A stretch of 64,000 nt of DNA from Virgibacillus sp. MSP4-1 (GTDB lineage Bacteria > Bacillota > Bacilli > Bacillales > Alkalibacillaceae), in assembly GCF_010092505.1 (NCBI RefSeq), contig NZ_CP048021.1:2046001-2110000 (forward strand), given 5' to 3'. The notes under the pieces are model-generated. The model did no database searches, was not told the origin of the DNA, and worked only from the letters and a program-made list of their open reading frames with translations. Of the stretch, positions 51,594 to 59,854 are shown piece after piece (the stretch's first letter is position 1; every line of letters begins with the position of its first letter). The translations under genes were made by a program, and so were the position numbers.

Positions 51594-52598
51594 CTATTCT
51601 AATGCTCCTATCTCCTTATAATATTTTTCTGCACCAGGGTGTAATTCTCCAACACTATTTTTCACCGAATACTCGGCGTTAAAGTCACTCATTACTTTAG
51701 AGATATCTTCCCAGGAATCTCTTTCTTCAATGATCATTTTTGTTAACTCATAAACCGTATCTTCATTCATCAGATTATTGTTAGCTAACAGTACCGTATA
51801 TCCGGCTGTGGTCAGGACATCTTCTGACTGGTTTGGATACGTACCAGCAGGGATGGTATGTTTAAGATAACCTTCATTTTGGGCATGAAGGGCTTCAACA
51901 GTCTCTTTTTTAAGTGGGATAAAACGAAGCCCTAATGTGGTATCTAATTCCTGATATACGGCAACAGGTGCTGACAGCATTCCTGTAATAGCATCGATGT
52001 GCCCATCCCTGAGTAAATCTGCTCCATCAGAGGTTCCTACATATTCAATACCTTCGAGGTCATCATAGCTCATATCATTCAATTTAAGGATCTCCTGAAA
52101 GGCAAGTTCACCGCTGTAGCCTTTAATACCTGGACTAACCGTTTTCCCCGCTAAATCTTCAACAGAATGTATATCTGAGTCAGCACGAACGGCAATATGA
52201 AAAACATTTGGGTACAGTGTAGCAACCGTGCTTACGTTTGTTATCGGTTCTTCAAATGCTTTCTCTCCATTCAGTGCTTCTGGTACGGTCTGCCCGTTAC
52301 TAAAAGCAATATGAAATTTATCCTGCCCTAAACCAAGCAGATTAGATATAGACCCTCCTTCTACAATGGTTGTAGATGAGTCTGGAAATAGATTATTCAT
52401 TTTATCTGACATGGCACCTGATAATGTATACCAGAAGCCCCCTTGGGTAGCTGCACCAAATGTGATTTCACTTGGGGCTCCACCAGAAGCACTGGCCCCT
52501 TCTCCGTTATTATTCGAACCTCCAGATTGTGAGGAACAACCTATTAAAATTCCTGCCATAAAAATAGTAGCTGCCAATAACCACATCCGTTTTTTCAT
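51594..52598 (-). CDS. TAXI-family TRAP solute-binding lipoprotein
   Basis: About 334 residues. A lipoprotein signal (MKKRMWLLAATIFMAGILIGCSS) has the lipobox cysteine at position 21. A glycine/serine linker leads to the binding domain, with ITFGAATQGGFWYTLSGAMSDKM, typical of TAXI receptors. ATG at 52598 is set by AAGGAGGACATAAC; the open frame runs further upstream over the CoA-transferase gene but is not coding there. It hands its ligand to the fused permease encoded 34 bp downstream. Confidence 0.93.
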   Translation of the reverse strand: MKKRMWLLAATIFMAGILIGCSSQSGGSNNNGEGASASGGAPSEITFGAATQGGFWYTLSGAMSDKMNNLFPDSSTTIVEGGSISNLLGLGQDKFHIAFSNGQTVPEALNGEKAFEEPITNVSTVATLYPNVFHIAVRADSDIHSVEDLAGKTVSPGIKGYSGELAFQEILKLNDMSYDDLEGIEYVGTSDGADLLRDGHIDAITGMLSAPVAVYQELDTTLGLRFIPLKKETVEALHAQNEGYLKHTIPAGTYPNQSEDVLTTAGYTVLLANNNLMNEDTVYELTKMIIEERDSWEDISKVMSDFNAEYSVKNSVGELHPGAEKYYKEIGALE

Positions 52599-52611
52599 GT
52601 TATGTCCTCCT

Positions 52612-53256
52612 TCACAGTTTAATTTTCTCTTTAAATTCAGTACCTGTAATATCCCGAAGCTCAGACATCGATAGATCTGATAATTTTTCAACCAGCACCG
52701 GGCCATCATCTGTAAATCTAAAAACCGCATGCTCTGTAACCAGCATTTCTGCCTTCCTGACTCCACTGCTTGGGAAGGTTAGCTTTTCTACTAATTTTGG
52801 TTGATGGTTTTTGGCCTGATGAGTAGAAGCGATAATGATTTTTTTCGCCCCTGCCACAAGATCCATCGCACCACCAACCCCTAATATACTCTTACCTGGA
52901 ACAGCCCAATTGGCAATCTCTCCAAAACGATCAACCTGAAGGGCACCTAATACCGCTGCATCTACGTGACCCCCGCGAATGATGACAAAGGAATCCGCAC
53001 TATCAAATAACGATGCACCTGTATCCATTGTAATCGGTTTCTTACTCGCGCTGATTAAATCCATGTTTACATGCTCTTCATCTGGTGTTGGACCGATTCC
53101 CAACAGACCATTTTCTGATTGTAGGTACACTTTCTTCCCATTCAAATAATCCGGAATTAAGGTAGGAATACCAACACCAAGATTGACAACGGCACCTTCC
53201 GGAAGTTCTTCTACTACTCTTTTGGCAATTTTAATTCGATCAGATTGACTCAACAT
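52612..53256 (-). CDS. atoA: 3-oxoacid CoA-transferase subunit B
   Basis: A 214-residue beta subunit of a family I CoA-transferase (AtoA/ScoB type). It has the catalytic glutamate in YLQSENGLLGIGP, NLGVGIPTLIPDYL at the N-terminus, and GVGGAMDLVAGAKKIIIASTHQ. It moves CoA from a donor such as succinyl- or acetyl-CoA onto a free acid. It overlaps the alpha-subunit gene by 17 bp. Whether the acid is acetoacetate or another short-chain acid cannot be told. Confidence 0.93.
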   Translation of the reverse strand: MLSQSDRIKIAKRVVEELPEGAVVNLGVGIPTLIPDYLNGKKVYLQSENGLLGIGPTPDEEHVNMDLISASKKPITMDTGASLFDSADSFVIIRGGHVDAAVLGALQVDRFGEIANWAVPGKSILGVGGAMDLVAGAKKIIIASTHQAKNHQPKLVEKLTFPSSGVRKAEMLVTEHAVFRFTDDGPVLVEKLSDLSMSELRDITGTEFKEKIKL

Positions 53257-53926
53257 AAACCCCTCCCTTTTTCACGTATTTAGTCTCCACAACGTAATCA
53301 ACAAATAAATGAGGGGTAACTACCTGATGAGGATCCATGTCTCCGGCTTCAACAATTTCATCAACTTCTGCGATAACAGTCTTGGCTGCTGTTGCCATTA
53401 GTGGGTTAAAATTTCTCGCGGTGTGGTCATAGATGAGGTTTCCCAGTGTATCCGCTTTCAAAGATTTGATAATGGCTACGTCTCCTTTGATCGCCTTCTC
53501 AAGTATATATCTCTCGCCATCAATCATTTTCTCTTCTTTTCCTTCAGCAATTTTTGTTCCTACAGCTGTCCTGGTATAGAAGCCGCCAATTCCTGCACCG
53601 CCGCAGCGAATCGCTTCGGCCAATGTGCCCTGGGGGACCAATTCAATTTCCAACTCCCCATTGTTCCAGGCCTCCACTGCATCTCGGTTCGTAGTAAAAT
53701 AGGATCCGACGGCTTTGTTTAAATTTCCGGCCAGCAGTAATTGGCCAAGTCCTCTGCCTGCCTCTCCCAAATTATTACTGACTACGGTTAAATCCCTTTT
53801 ATCTGATTCAGCAATTTCATCAAGAAGGGTTAAAGGGGTTCCTGATAGTCCAAACCCTCCAACAAGTAATGTATCTCCATTTTTTATTAAATTTAGAGCA
53901 TCACTTGAGTTTATTAACTTTCTCAT
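53240..53926 (-). CDS. atoD: 3-oxoacid CoA-transferase subunit A
   Basis: A 228-residue alpha subunit (AtoD/ScoA type). It has DTLLVGGFGLSGTPLTLLDEIAE, VSNNLGEAGRGLGQLLLAGN, ELVPQGTLAEAIRCGGAGIGGFYTRTAVGT and GDVAIIKSLKADTLGNLIYDHTARNFNPLMATAA. It is the first gene of the long leftward block running through transporter and beta-oxidation genes. The operon promoter should lie in 53927-54290, where an IclR-style palindrome is found. Confidence 0.94.
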   Translation of the reverse strand: MRKLINSSDALNLIKNGDTLLVGGFGLSGTPLTLLDEIAESDKRDLTVVSNNLGEAGRGLGQLLLAGNLNKAVGSYFTTNRDAVEAWNNGELEIELVPQGTLAEAIRCGGAGIGGFYTRTAVGTKIAEGKEEKMIDGERYILEKAIKGDVAIIKSLKADTLGNLIYDHTARNFNPLMATAAKTVIAEVDEIVEAGDMDPHQVVTPHLFVDYVVETKYVKKGGVYVESI

Positions 53927-54013
53927 TCTTATGTCCTCCCTTATAGTGTACCGTTCATGAAATGTATGGACTGCCAGGTCATCATCTTCCTTTTTATAAA
54001 TGCAATGCTATTG

Positions 54014-54030
54014 ATTCCGTAATTCGGAAT
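54014..54030. promoter_or_regulatory. Candidate IclR-family operator
   Basis: ATTCCGTAATTCGGAAT: six-base arms ATTCCG and CGGAAT around TAATT. It lies 88 bp upstream of the first gene of the catabolic block and fits the size and composition of IclR-type sites. The other 350 bases of the gap (53927-54276) are AT-rich, with nothing else I recognise. Confidence 0.5.
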
Positions 54031-54276
54031 TAAGATTCTGTTTTTCTAAGTTGATTATAATTTAATTATTCTAAAAATTCAATACAAAAATAGAACCTTT
54101 TAGCATTCACAGCTAAAGGTACCAGCGGAATAGTTATCTGATTGACTCTGTGGGGACAATGGACAAAGCTTTTAAATTAATGTGCCGGGAATCGCCCAGG
54201 CTCTTTATCAGATCAAATTTCATATAGTGACACCCACCCCCATTTCCTGATAAGATACTACTACTGACCAAAAATC

Positions 54277-54307
54277 ATTCGACAAAATTCGGGTGGTGAC
54301 AGGCACC
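54277..54307 (+). repeat. 31-bp IS-target repeat, copy 7 (empty)
   Basis: Exact consensus: ATTCGACAAAATTCGGG then TGGTGACAGGCACC. It ends four bases before the AAAGGAGG ribosome site of the antiporter gene, so it lies in that gene's leader. Confidence 0.95.
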
Positions 54308-54325
54308 AATAAAGGAGGTTTACAT

Positions 54326-55777
54326 ATGCCAAAAGATGATGATATAGATAAGGCTACGGGGGGTGCAACCGTTCAATCATTGGAATTCAGGCTGGGGGCA
54401 TTTGGTGCGGCGATTCCCCTGTTGTTTTTTGTAATATGGGCAATCACCATTAGTGTACTCCAGCTTTCCTCGGAAGTTGGACTTGTTCTGGGGGCCATTA
54501 TGGGGCTGACCCTGGGACTTTTCTTTTCTAAGAGTAAATGGGAGGATTACGCTCAGGGATTGTTTGATGGACTGGCACAGCCGGTTGGTGTCATTGCCAT
54601 TGTTGCCTGGTTTTATGCCGGGATGTTTGCACAAGTGTTACAGGTTGGCGGACTCGTTGAAGGACTGGTATGGGTTGGATCCATTACAGGATTGAGTGGT
54701 GGATTGTTCGTTGCCATGACCTTCCTTCTTTCTGCAACTTTTTCAACCGCGGTGGGAACGGGATATGGAACGGTGGTTGCTTTCAGTACGCTGATGTATC
54801 CATCTGGGATTGCTGTTGGGGCAGACCCTCTCTTTATGTTCGCCGCAATTCTGGCCGGAGCTGTGTTTGGCGATAACCTGGCTCCCGTTTCCGACACGAC
54901 CATAGTATCAGCCGTAACCCAGGATGCAGACGTTCCCGGAGTCGTTCGCTCACGTTTTAAATATTCAATTGCCGCTGCGATTCCAACATTCCTGTTATTT
55001 GCGATATTTGGCGGAGGCGGTGGTGTGCAAGGCGACCAGGCCGCTATCGGTTCGATGGCCGAGTCCATTTCACCAGATGGACTGATTATGCTTGTTCCCT
55101 TTTCCCTCGTGCTATTTTTAGCCTTGCGTGGACACCATTTGCTGACATCCCTGACATGGGGAATTGTATTTGCTATTGCGCTCATTGCCATTCTGAATAT
55201 CAAGCCATTGACTCAAATTCTGAATTTTAATCCTGAATCGGATATGATTGTGGAAGGCGCATTAGTATCGGGGATTACCAGCTATTTTAATATGGCCGTT
55301 TTGATTCTGCTTATCGTCGCAGCTAGTCACCTCTTGAAGCTGGGCGGTACGATGGAAGTGATTACAGGCGCGATGATTAAATGGATTAAAAATTCTGTCC
55401 GTAAAGCAGAAATCGCTATGTGGAGCATTGTTGCCCTGTTAAATAGTGCCATAACGATTAATACGGCGGCTGAAATTGCGGCGGCTCCTTTTGTACGAGA
55501 GCTTGGAACGAGATATAAAATTCACCGTTATCGCAGAGCCAATATGCTGGACGCTATCACCTCAGCGTTGGGATACATTTTTCCCTGGGGGGCGCCTGTC
55601 CTGTTGGGCTGGTCAACCATCCAGTCGATGCAGGAGCAATATGAATGGCTCCCTGTTGTGAATCCAACAGCTGTCTTTCCTTTCGTATTCCAAGGCTGGT
55701 TCCTCGTCATCATTATGCTGATTGCTGCCTTAACTGGCTGGGGACTTCGGTATGAAGGGAAGAATGGTGATGGGTGA
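54326..55777 (+). CDS. NhaC-family Na+/H+ antiporter
   Basis: A 483-residue membrane protein with about twelve hydrophobic segments. The NhaC superfamily signature AGAVFGDNLAPVSDTTIVSAVTQDAD is clear (about residues 180-205), with GTGYGTVVAFSTLMYPSG before it and a second-half ITINTAAEIAAAPFVRELG. It would exchange Na+ for H+ (or a malate/lactate-type substrate in MleN relatives), useful in salty or alkaline settings. ATG at 54326 is set by AAAGGAGGTTTACAT. An upstream in-frame start would read repeat sequence. Confidence 0.88.
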   Translation: MPKDDDIDKATGGATVQSLEFRLGAFGAAIPLLFFVIWAITISVLQLSSEVGLVLGAIMGLTLGLFFSKSKWEDYAQGLFDGLAQPVGVIAIVAWFYAGMFAQVLQVGGLVEGLVWVGSITGLSGGLFVAMTFLLSATFSTAVGTGYGTVVAFSTLMYPSGIAVGADPLFMFAAILAGAVFGDNLAPVSDTTIVSAVTQDADVPGVVRSRFKYSIAAAIPTFLLFAIFGGGGGVQGDQAAIGSMAESISPDGLIMLVPFSLVLFLALRGHHLLTSLTWGIVFAIALIAILNIKPLTQILNFNPESDMIVEGALVSGITSYFNMAVLILLIVAASHLLKLGGTMEVITGAMIKWIKNSVRKAEIAMWSIVALLNSAITINTAAEIAAAPFVRELGTRYKIHRYRRANMLDAITSALGYIFPWGAPVLLGWSTIQSMQEQYEWLPVVNPTAVFPFVFQGWFLVIIMLIAALTGWGLRYEGKNGDG

Positions 55778-55816
55778 GGTGCCTGTCACGACCCGAAATT
55801 CCTCGAACTTTGTCGA
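55778..55816 (-). repeat. 31-bp IS-target repeat, copy 8 (diverged, empty)
   Basis: GGTGCCTGTCACGACCCGAA then a disrupted ATTCCTCGAACTTTGTCGAT, on the minus strand. It begins directly after the antiporter stop codon. Together with copy 9 it forms an inverted pair flanking the terminator. Confidence 0.75.
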
Positions 55817-55850
55817 TTTTTATTCGGCGACAAACGTTCCTGATAGATGT

Positions 55851-55890
55851 AGAAAGGGGTATGACAACAGTATTGTCATACCCCTTTCTT
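55851..55890. terminator. Bidirectional terminator between antiporter and thrC
   Basis: AGAAAGGGGTATGACAA and TTGTCATACCCCTTTCT form a perfect 17-bp stem with the five-base loop CAGTA. T-rich ends lie on both strands. It serves two convergent genes. Confidence 0.9.
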
Positions 55891-55903
55891 ATTCCGTATG
55901 CGC

Positions 55904-55934
55904 ATTCGACAAAAATCGGGTGGTGACAGGCACC
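55904..55934 (+). repeat. 31-bp IS-target repeat, copy 9 (empty)
   Basis: ATTCGACAAAAATCGGG followed by TGGTGACAGGCACC, one base from consensus. It ends three bases before the threonine synthase stop codon. Confidence 0.95.
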
Positions 55935-55937
55935 AGC

Positions 55938-57143
55938 CTATAGTGTATCATCCTTCTCCAGCATCTCAGGATCTACCTGAACAGTGTCCGGATACTTTAT
56001 GCCGGCTCCTGTGTTTAAGCCTACTACGGTCTCCTTTTGCCCAATCCAGCCTTCCTCCCGCAGTTTGCGGATAGCGACAAATGTAGCTGCTCCCTCTGGG
56101 CATACGAAGCTTCCTTCCATGCCTGCTATTTTTTCCTGTTCGTCCAAAATGGCTTGATCATCTACAGCCACCGCACTTCCATCCGTATCATACAGGGCAT
56201 CCAGCACAAGAAAATCTCCCAGGGCTTTAGGCACATTAATACCAAAGGCAAGGGTTGATGAATCATTCCAGAACTCTGATTCACGCTCGCCATTCTCCCA
56301 GGCTTTCACAATGGGAGCACATCCTGTTGACTGAACCGCTACCAATCTAGGTAATGGACCTTCCACCAGGCCCAGTGTTTTTAATTCTTTCAAAGCCTTA
56401 TAAATGCCGATCAGGCCTACTCCACCACCTGTCGGGTATACGATAACATCAGGAAGCTTCCAATTGAGTTGTTCGGCAATTTCCAGCCCCATGGTTTTCT
56501 TTCCTTCTATCCGGTAAGGCTCCTTCAGGGTCGAGGCATCGTATAAATTATAATCCTTTACAGCCTTTCCAACAATTTTTCCGGCGTCACTAATGAGGCC
56601 ATCCACTAAATAAAGATTCGATCCGGCTAAGGACACTTCTGTTCTGGTAATTTCGGGAGCATCCTTGGGCATAACAATGGTGGATTGAAGTCCGGCCCTC
56701 GCACTGTATAAAGACCATGCAGCCCCGGCATTTCCATTCGTTGGCATCGCAAGCTCTTCTACTCCTATTTCTTTTGCTTTCGATACACCGACAGCTGCCC
56801 CTCTCGCTTTAAAGGACCCCGTAGGAATCAGTCCTTCATCCTTCATATAGAGATTTTCAAGCGACATGTCCTCCCCAAGATTGGCAAATGATACAAGCGG
56901 TGTCATTCCTTCCCCTAAGGACACCACATTTTCATAATCTTCAACAGGAAGAAGCTCATGATACCTCCATAGTGAATTTTGCCGTCCTTTCAGATCCTCA
57001 GCTGCAAAATTTTTCTGCAACTCATCCAGATTATAATCTACCAGAAGCGGCGAACCGCACGAGCACAATTGATGCTGCTCCTTCGTACGAAACTCCTTCC
57101 CGCATTTCGGACAATAAAGATGCGAAACATAACTGTATTTCAT
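55938..57143 (-). CDS. thrC: Threonine synthase
   Basis: A 401-residue PLP enzyme converting O-phosphohomoserine to threonine. An N-terminal zinc-ribbon-like part (C11, C14, C27, C29) precedes the fold-type II core. PLP lysine is K112 in PTGSFKARGA, and the phosphate cup is PTGGGVGLIG. The zinc-ribbon form differs from B. subtilis ThrC, and resembles the threonine-synthase-like proteins of plants and archaea. Stand-alone position, with no hom or thrB, means another PLP lyase role is possible. ATG at 57143 is set by GGGAGGGG. Confidence 0.82.
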   Translation of the reverse strand: MKYSYVSHLYCPKCGKEFRTKEQHQLCSCGSPLLVDYNLDELQKNFAAEDLKGRQNSLWRYHELLPVEDYENVVSLGEGMTPLVSFANLGEDMSLENLYMKDEGLIPTGSFKARGAAVGVSKAKEIGVEELAMPTNGNAGAAWSLYSARAGLQSTIVMPKDAPEITRTEVSLAGSNLYLVDGLISDAGKIVGKAVKDYNLYDASTLKEPYRIEGKKTMGLEIAEQLNWKLPDVIVYPTGGGVGLIGIYKALKELKTLGLVEGPLPRLVAVQSTGCAPIVKAWENGERESEFWNDSSTLAFGINVPKALGDFLVLDALYDTDGSAVAVDDQAILDEQEKIAGMEGSFVCPEGAATFVAIRKLREEGWIGQKETVVGLNTGAGIKYPDTVQVDPEMLEKDDTL

Positions 57144-57164
57144 AAAAACCCCTCCCATTAATGA

Positions 57165-59390
57165 TTATTCGACAAAATTCGGGTGGTGACAGGCACCTAA
57201 GAGTCCCATCTCCAAACACTTTTCAACGGATAACTGTTTTGAAAATTTCGGAAAGCGGATTTCTATAATTTCCTCGCTGCAAGACACGATTTCACCCCGG
57301 CCAAAGACTCGGTGCTTGACCATCATCCCTTCCTGCAAAGCATCCCGCTCTTTTATCGCATTCGGGTCATAAGGGATTCTGCTCTTTTTGGTGCGAGTCT
57401 GGCTTGTCGTGATTGTCGTGCCTTCCCTCTTCCCTGTCTTCTCATCTTCCTTAGTAACCTTAGCTGGATGTACAATCCGCTCCACATCATGATAGAAGCG
57501 TGACGGTCGCCCTTTTTTCCCGTACTTGCGCTGGTAGGTTACAAGCTCCAGATGCTGCTCGGCCCGGGTCATGCCAACATAAAAAAGCCGGACTGCTTCC
57601 TCCAGCGGTTCGTATACCCCATCCTTTGCACTTTCCAGATCAGACTGCGCCGGAATCACTCCATCCATCAAATCAATCATATACACCCTTGGAAATTCCA
57701 GCCCCTTCGCACTATGAAAGGTGGAAAACGTTACGGCATCCTCATCCTTATTAAACTTTGAGGAAGCCATCAGGGCATCCAGGTGTTTGATCCGTTTCCC
57801 GAACCCCGCCACACTGTCCACCGATTTGGCAATGTCCTCCAGAGTGTTCAGCATATCAAACAGATTTTCCTTATTAAAACCGAGCCGCTTACTCATATCC
57901 TTCAAGACATCTTCATACCCAAGCTCATTACGTATAGAGCGGATTGCCATTCCCGGATCCATCCCCTTCATTTCACGAAAAATCTCTTTTCCCTTTTGAA
58001 TCTTCACCTTCTGAAAATCTTTCAAACGGGTATAACGAATCAGGTTGTCAAACACCGATTCACCGTTCCGCATTCGATGAAGCTGCTCTATATGGTTTTT
58101 CGATAAATACCAGTTAAACTTTCCATACACCCTTTCGAAAATATCCGTCCGCCTGGCGTCAAAAGCGAGTCGCATAAAATTCAGGACATCTTTCACAATC
58201 CAATGGCTGAAAAACCGGTTGTCAGGATCCTTCATATAAAAAGGAATTCCGGCCCGGGCAAACGCATCAATTAAAGGAATCGAGGACGAATGGTTCCGGT
58301 ATAATATCGCTGCATCCCGAAAGTTTTCAAGCAGAGAAATTTGATCTACCAGATAGCGCGGCTGCTCATGATAATCCCCTAGCGTAGTCAGCTCAACCTG
58401 TTCACGGGAAGGATTGTTCGTAAACATCTGTTTTTTATAGCGATTTTTGTTGCGCTTAATGAACCTGTTCGAGACATCCACAATCTCCCGGCTGGAGCGG
58501 TAATTTTGCTCAAGCTTAAGAATTTTCGCTTCCGGATACACTTTTTGAAAATCAAGCAGGTATTGAGGCTCGGCCGCCCGCCACATATAAATCGACTGAT
58601 CATCATCGGCAACGACAAATAAATTTTTGTGCTCCTCCACAAGCTGCTCAATGATGGCATGCTGAACCAGTGACGTATCCTGACTTTCATCAGTGAGTAC
58701 ATAATCAAATTTCTGCTGGTATTTCCTCCGCAGCGTCTCGTCCGTTTTCAGCGCATCATTCGCCAGAGTAAGCATATCGTCATAATCAAGCAGCAATTGG
58801 TCAGAGCGGGATTTTTTAAAGTCCTCGTACTGTTTTAAAATATCTGCGGCTTTCGGCACATCACATTCGATGGCCGGCCACTTTTTCTCAGGGATAAGGC
58901 GATTTTTAATATAACTGATATAAGTAGTGAGCGCCTCCAGCTGGTCCTCCGTTATGGTCTCCTCGTGGACAGACTGATAAATTTTCCGCAGAATTTGCTT
59001 CTTATTCCGCTCCCCCTGCCCTTCAATGAGCTCATACCGGATTCCCTGCCGATGAAAATACTCCCTCACGACCTGAAAAGCCAAACTATGTATAGTAGAA
59101 AAATGAACAGAAGGAAGATCGGGAAAAAACTGCTGAAACCGCTCTTTCATATCATGGGCCGAAGCCTTACTGAACGTAACAGCCTTTATGCGGGAAGGAT
59201 CGGCCTTTTGAATCTCTATTAAATAGCCAATTCTCATAATAATCGTTGTCGTTTTCCCTGAACCCGGGGACGCCAGCAGCAGGAGCGGACCCTTTGTATG
59301 TAAAACCGCCTGCTTTTGGACCTTATTTAGCACAACCCCCAGTTCAGCACTCTTTCTATCAAAAAAATACGAATCTCTGCTGTTCATCAT
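57165..59390 (-). CDS. UvrD/Rep-family DNA helicase (YjcD-like) with repeat-encoded tail
   Basis: About 741 residues of superfamily 1A. Walker A is LLASPGSGKTTTI (G43-T47 from MMNSRDS), motif II is LTDESQDTSLVQ, then DDDQSIYMWRAAEP, LEQNYRSS, the late HSAKGLEFPRVYMIDL and LFYVGMTRAEQHL. The C-terminus has a small beta-domain (GMMVKHRVFGRGEIVSC) as in PcrA and YjcD. The last ten residues, GACHHPNFVE, come from the 31-bp repeat. The start at 59390 follows GAGGAGTTCTT. It unwinds DNA 3'-5' in repair. Confidence 0.9.
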   Translation of the reverse strand: MMNSRDSYFFDRKSAELGVVLNKVQKQAVLHTKGPLLLLASPGSGKTTTIIMRIGYLIEIQKADPSRIKAVTFSKASAHDMKERFQQFFPDLPSVHFSTIHSLAFQVVREYFHRQGIRYELIEGQGERNKKQILRKIYQSVHEETITEDQLEALTTYISYIKNRLIPEKKWPAIECDVPKAADILKQYEDFKKSRSDQLLLDYDDMLTLANDALKTDETLRRKYQQKFDYVLTDESQDTSLVQHAIIEQLVEEHKNLFVVADDDQSIYMWRAAEPQYLLDFQKVYPEAKILKLEQNYRSSREIVDVSNRFIKRNKNRYKKQMFTNNPSREQVELTTLGDYHEQPRYLVDQISLLENFRDAAILYRNHSSSIPLIDAFARAGIPFYMKDPDNRFFSHWIVKDVLNFMRLAFDARRTDIFERVYGKFNWYLSKNHIEQLHRMRNGESVFDNLIRYTRLKDFQKVKIQKGKEIFREMKGMDPGMAIRSIRNELGYEDVLKDMSKRLGFNKENLFDMLNTLEDIAKSVDSVAGFGKRIKHLDALMASSKFNKDEDAVTFSTFHSAKGLEFPRVYMIDLMDGVIPAQSDLESAKDGVYEPLEEAVRLFYVGMTRAEQHLELVTYQRKYGKKGRPSRFYHDVERIVHPAKVTKEDEKTGKREGTTITTSQTRTKKSRIPYDPNAIKERDALQEGMMVKHRVFGRGEIVSCSEEIIEIRFPKFSKQLSVEKCLEMGLLGACHHPNFVE
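57167..57197 (+). repeat. 31-bp IS-target repeat, copy 10 (empty, in helicase 3' end)
   Basis: Exact consensus. On the minus strand it encodes the helicase's final GACHHPNFVE, and the stop follows immediately. It lies between the helicase and threonine synthase genes. Confidence 0.95.
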
Positions 59391-59473
59391 AAGAACTCCT
59401 CTATGCATCTACCGCTTATATTCCCTATTAATCGTATCATAGAGGACCCCATGTGGATATATGGGAAATGTTT

Positions 59474-59500
59474 CATTCGACAAAATTCGGGTGGTGACAG
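59474..59500 (+). repeat. 31-bp IS-target repeat, copy 11 (interrupted by the IS)
   Basis: ATTCGACAAAATTCGGG then TGGTGACAG, where the match stops and insertion-sequence DNA begins. The missing GCACC is found at 61377-61381, on the far side of the element. Joining the two flanks restores a perfect repeat. Confidence 0.95.
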
Positions 59501-59613
59501 CGTATAATGGAAAATAAGTCAAACTTTAATTTTAAGGAAAAAAGGTCGACCTTAACTAAAGCCCTCCATTTCCATTTTTTGAAAGACTCATCTACCACAG
59601 AAACTTTATAATA

Positions 59614-59793
59614 GGGCTTCTCTAGAACGTGAAAGGACCTTGCGTTTCATCCTACAGAGGATACCGCCTAGTAAATATAAACTTAGATTTCACGTATTAT
59701 TCGTACTTGTAGGACAAGATCCATAACGCTGTCACTCGAGGTCAAAAGCCTCAGGCACGATGTACAATGTGATCTAACGTCCTAGAGAAGCCC
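59614..59793 (-). ncRNA. Predicted bridge (seek) RNA of the insertion sequence
   Basis: A 180-nt region in the 3' non-coding part. Positions 59777-59793 and 59614-59630 pair as a 17-bp closing stem (one G-U). Inside, two stem-loops follow in transposase sense. The first is closed by AGATC/GATCT (59771-59775, 59717-59721). Its internal loop holds GUGCCU (59753-59758) and GUGACAG (59729-59735), around a GAGG/CCUC hairpin. These match target GTGC-CT and are complementary to CT-GTCAC. The second, closed by TGTAGG/CCTACA, holds AUACG (59693-59697), as in the element's end, and UACUAG (59668-59673), complementary to core-plus-end CT-AGTA. This is the IS110 bridge RNA layout, target loop first and donor loop second. 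Not experimentally shown. Confidence 0.85.
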
Positions 59794-59854
59794 CGTTTTG
59801 GGTTCAAAAGGTATTTCTGTATTCTTGCTTACATCATTCGAATTTACAGTATTT

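Noticed and set aside
54613-55203. Long open frame of 196 codons opposite the antiporter gene
   Set aside because: It is antisense to a clear NhaC-family gene, has no ribosome site, and its protein reading is low-complexity Pro/Ser/Thr.
59729-59758. Chance occurrence of GTGCCT and GTGACAG near each other
   Set aside because: Chance alone is hard to accept: both halves are at opposite sides of one hairpin, in the correct order and polarity, inside a stem-closed region, with a matching donor loop next to it.
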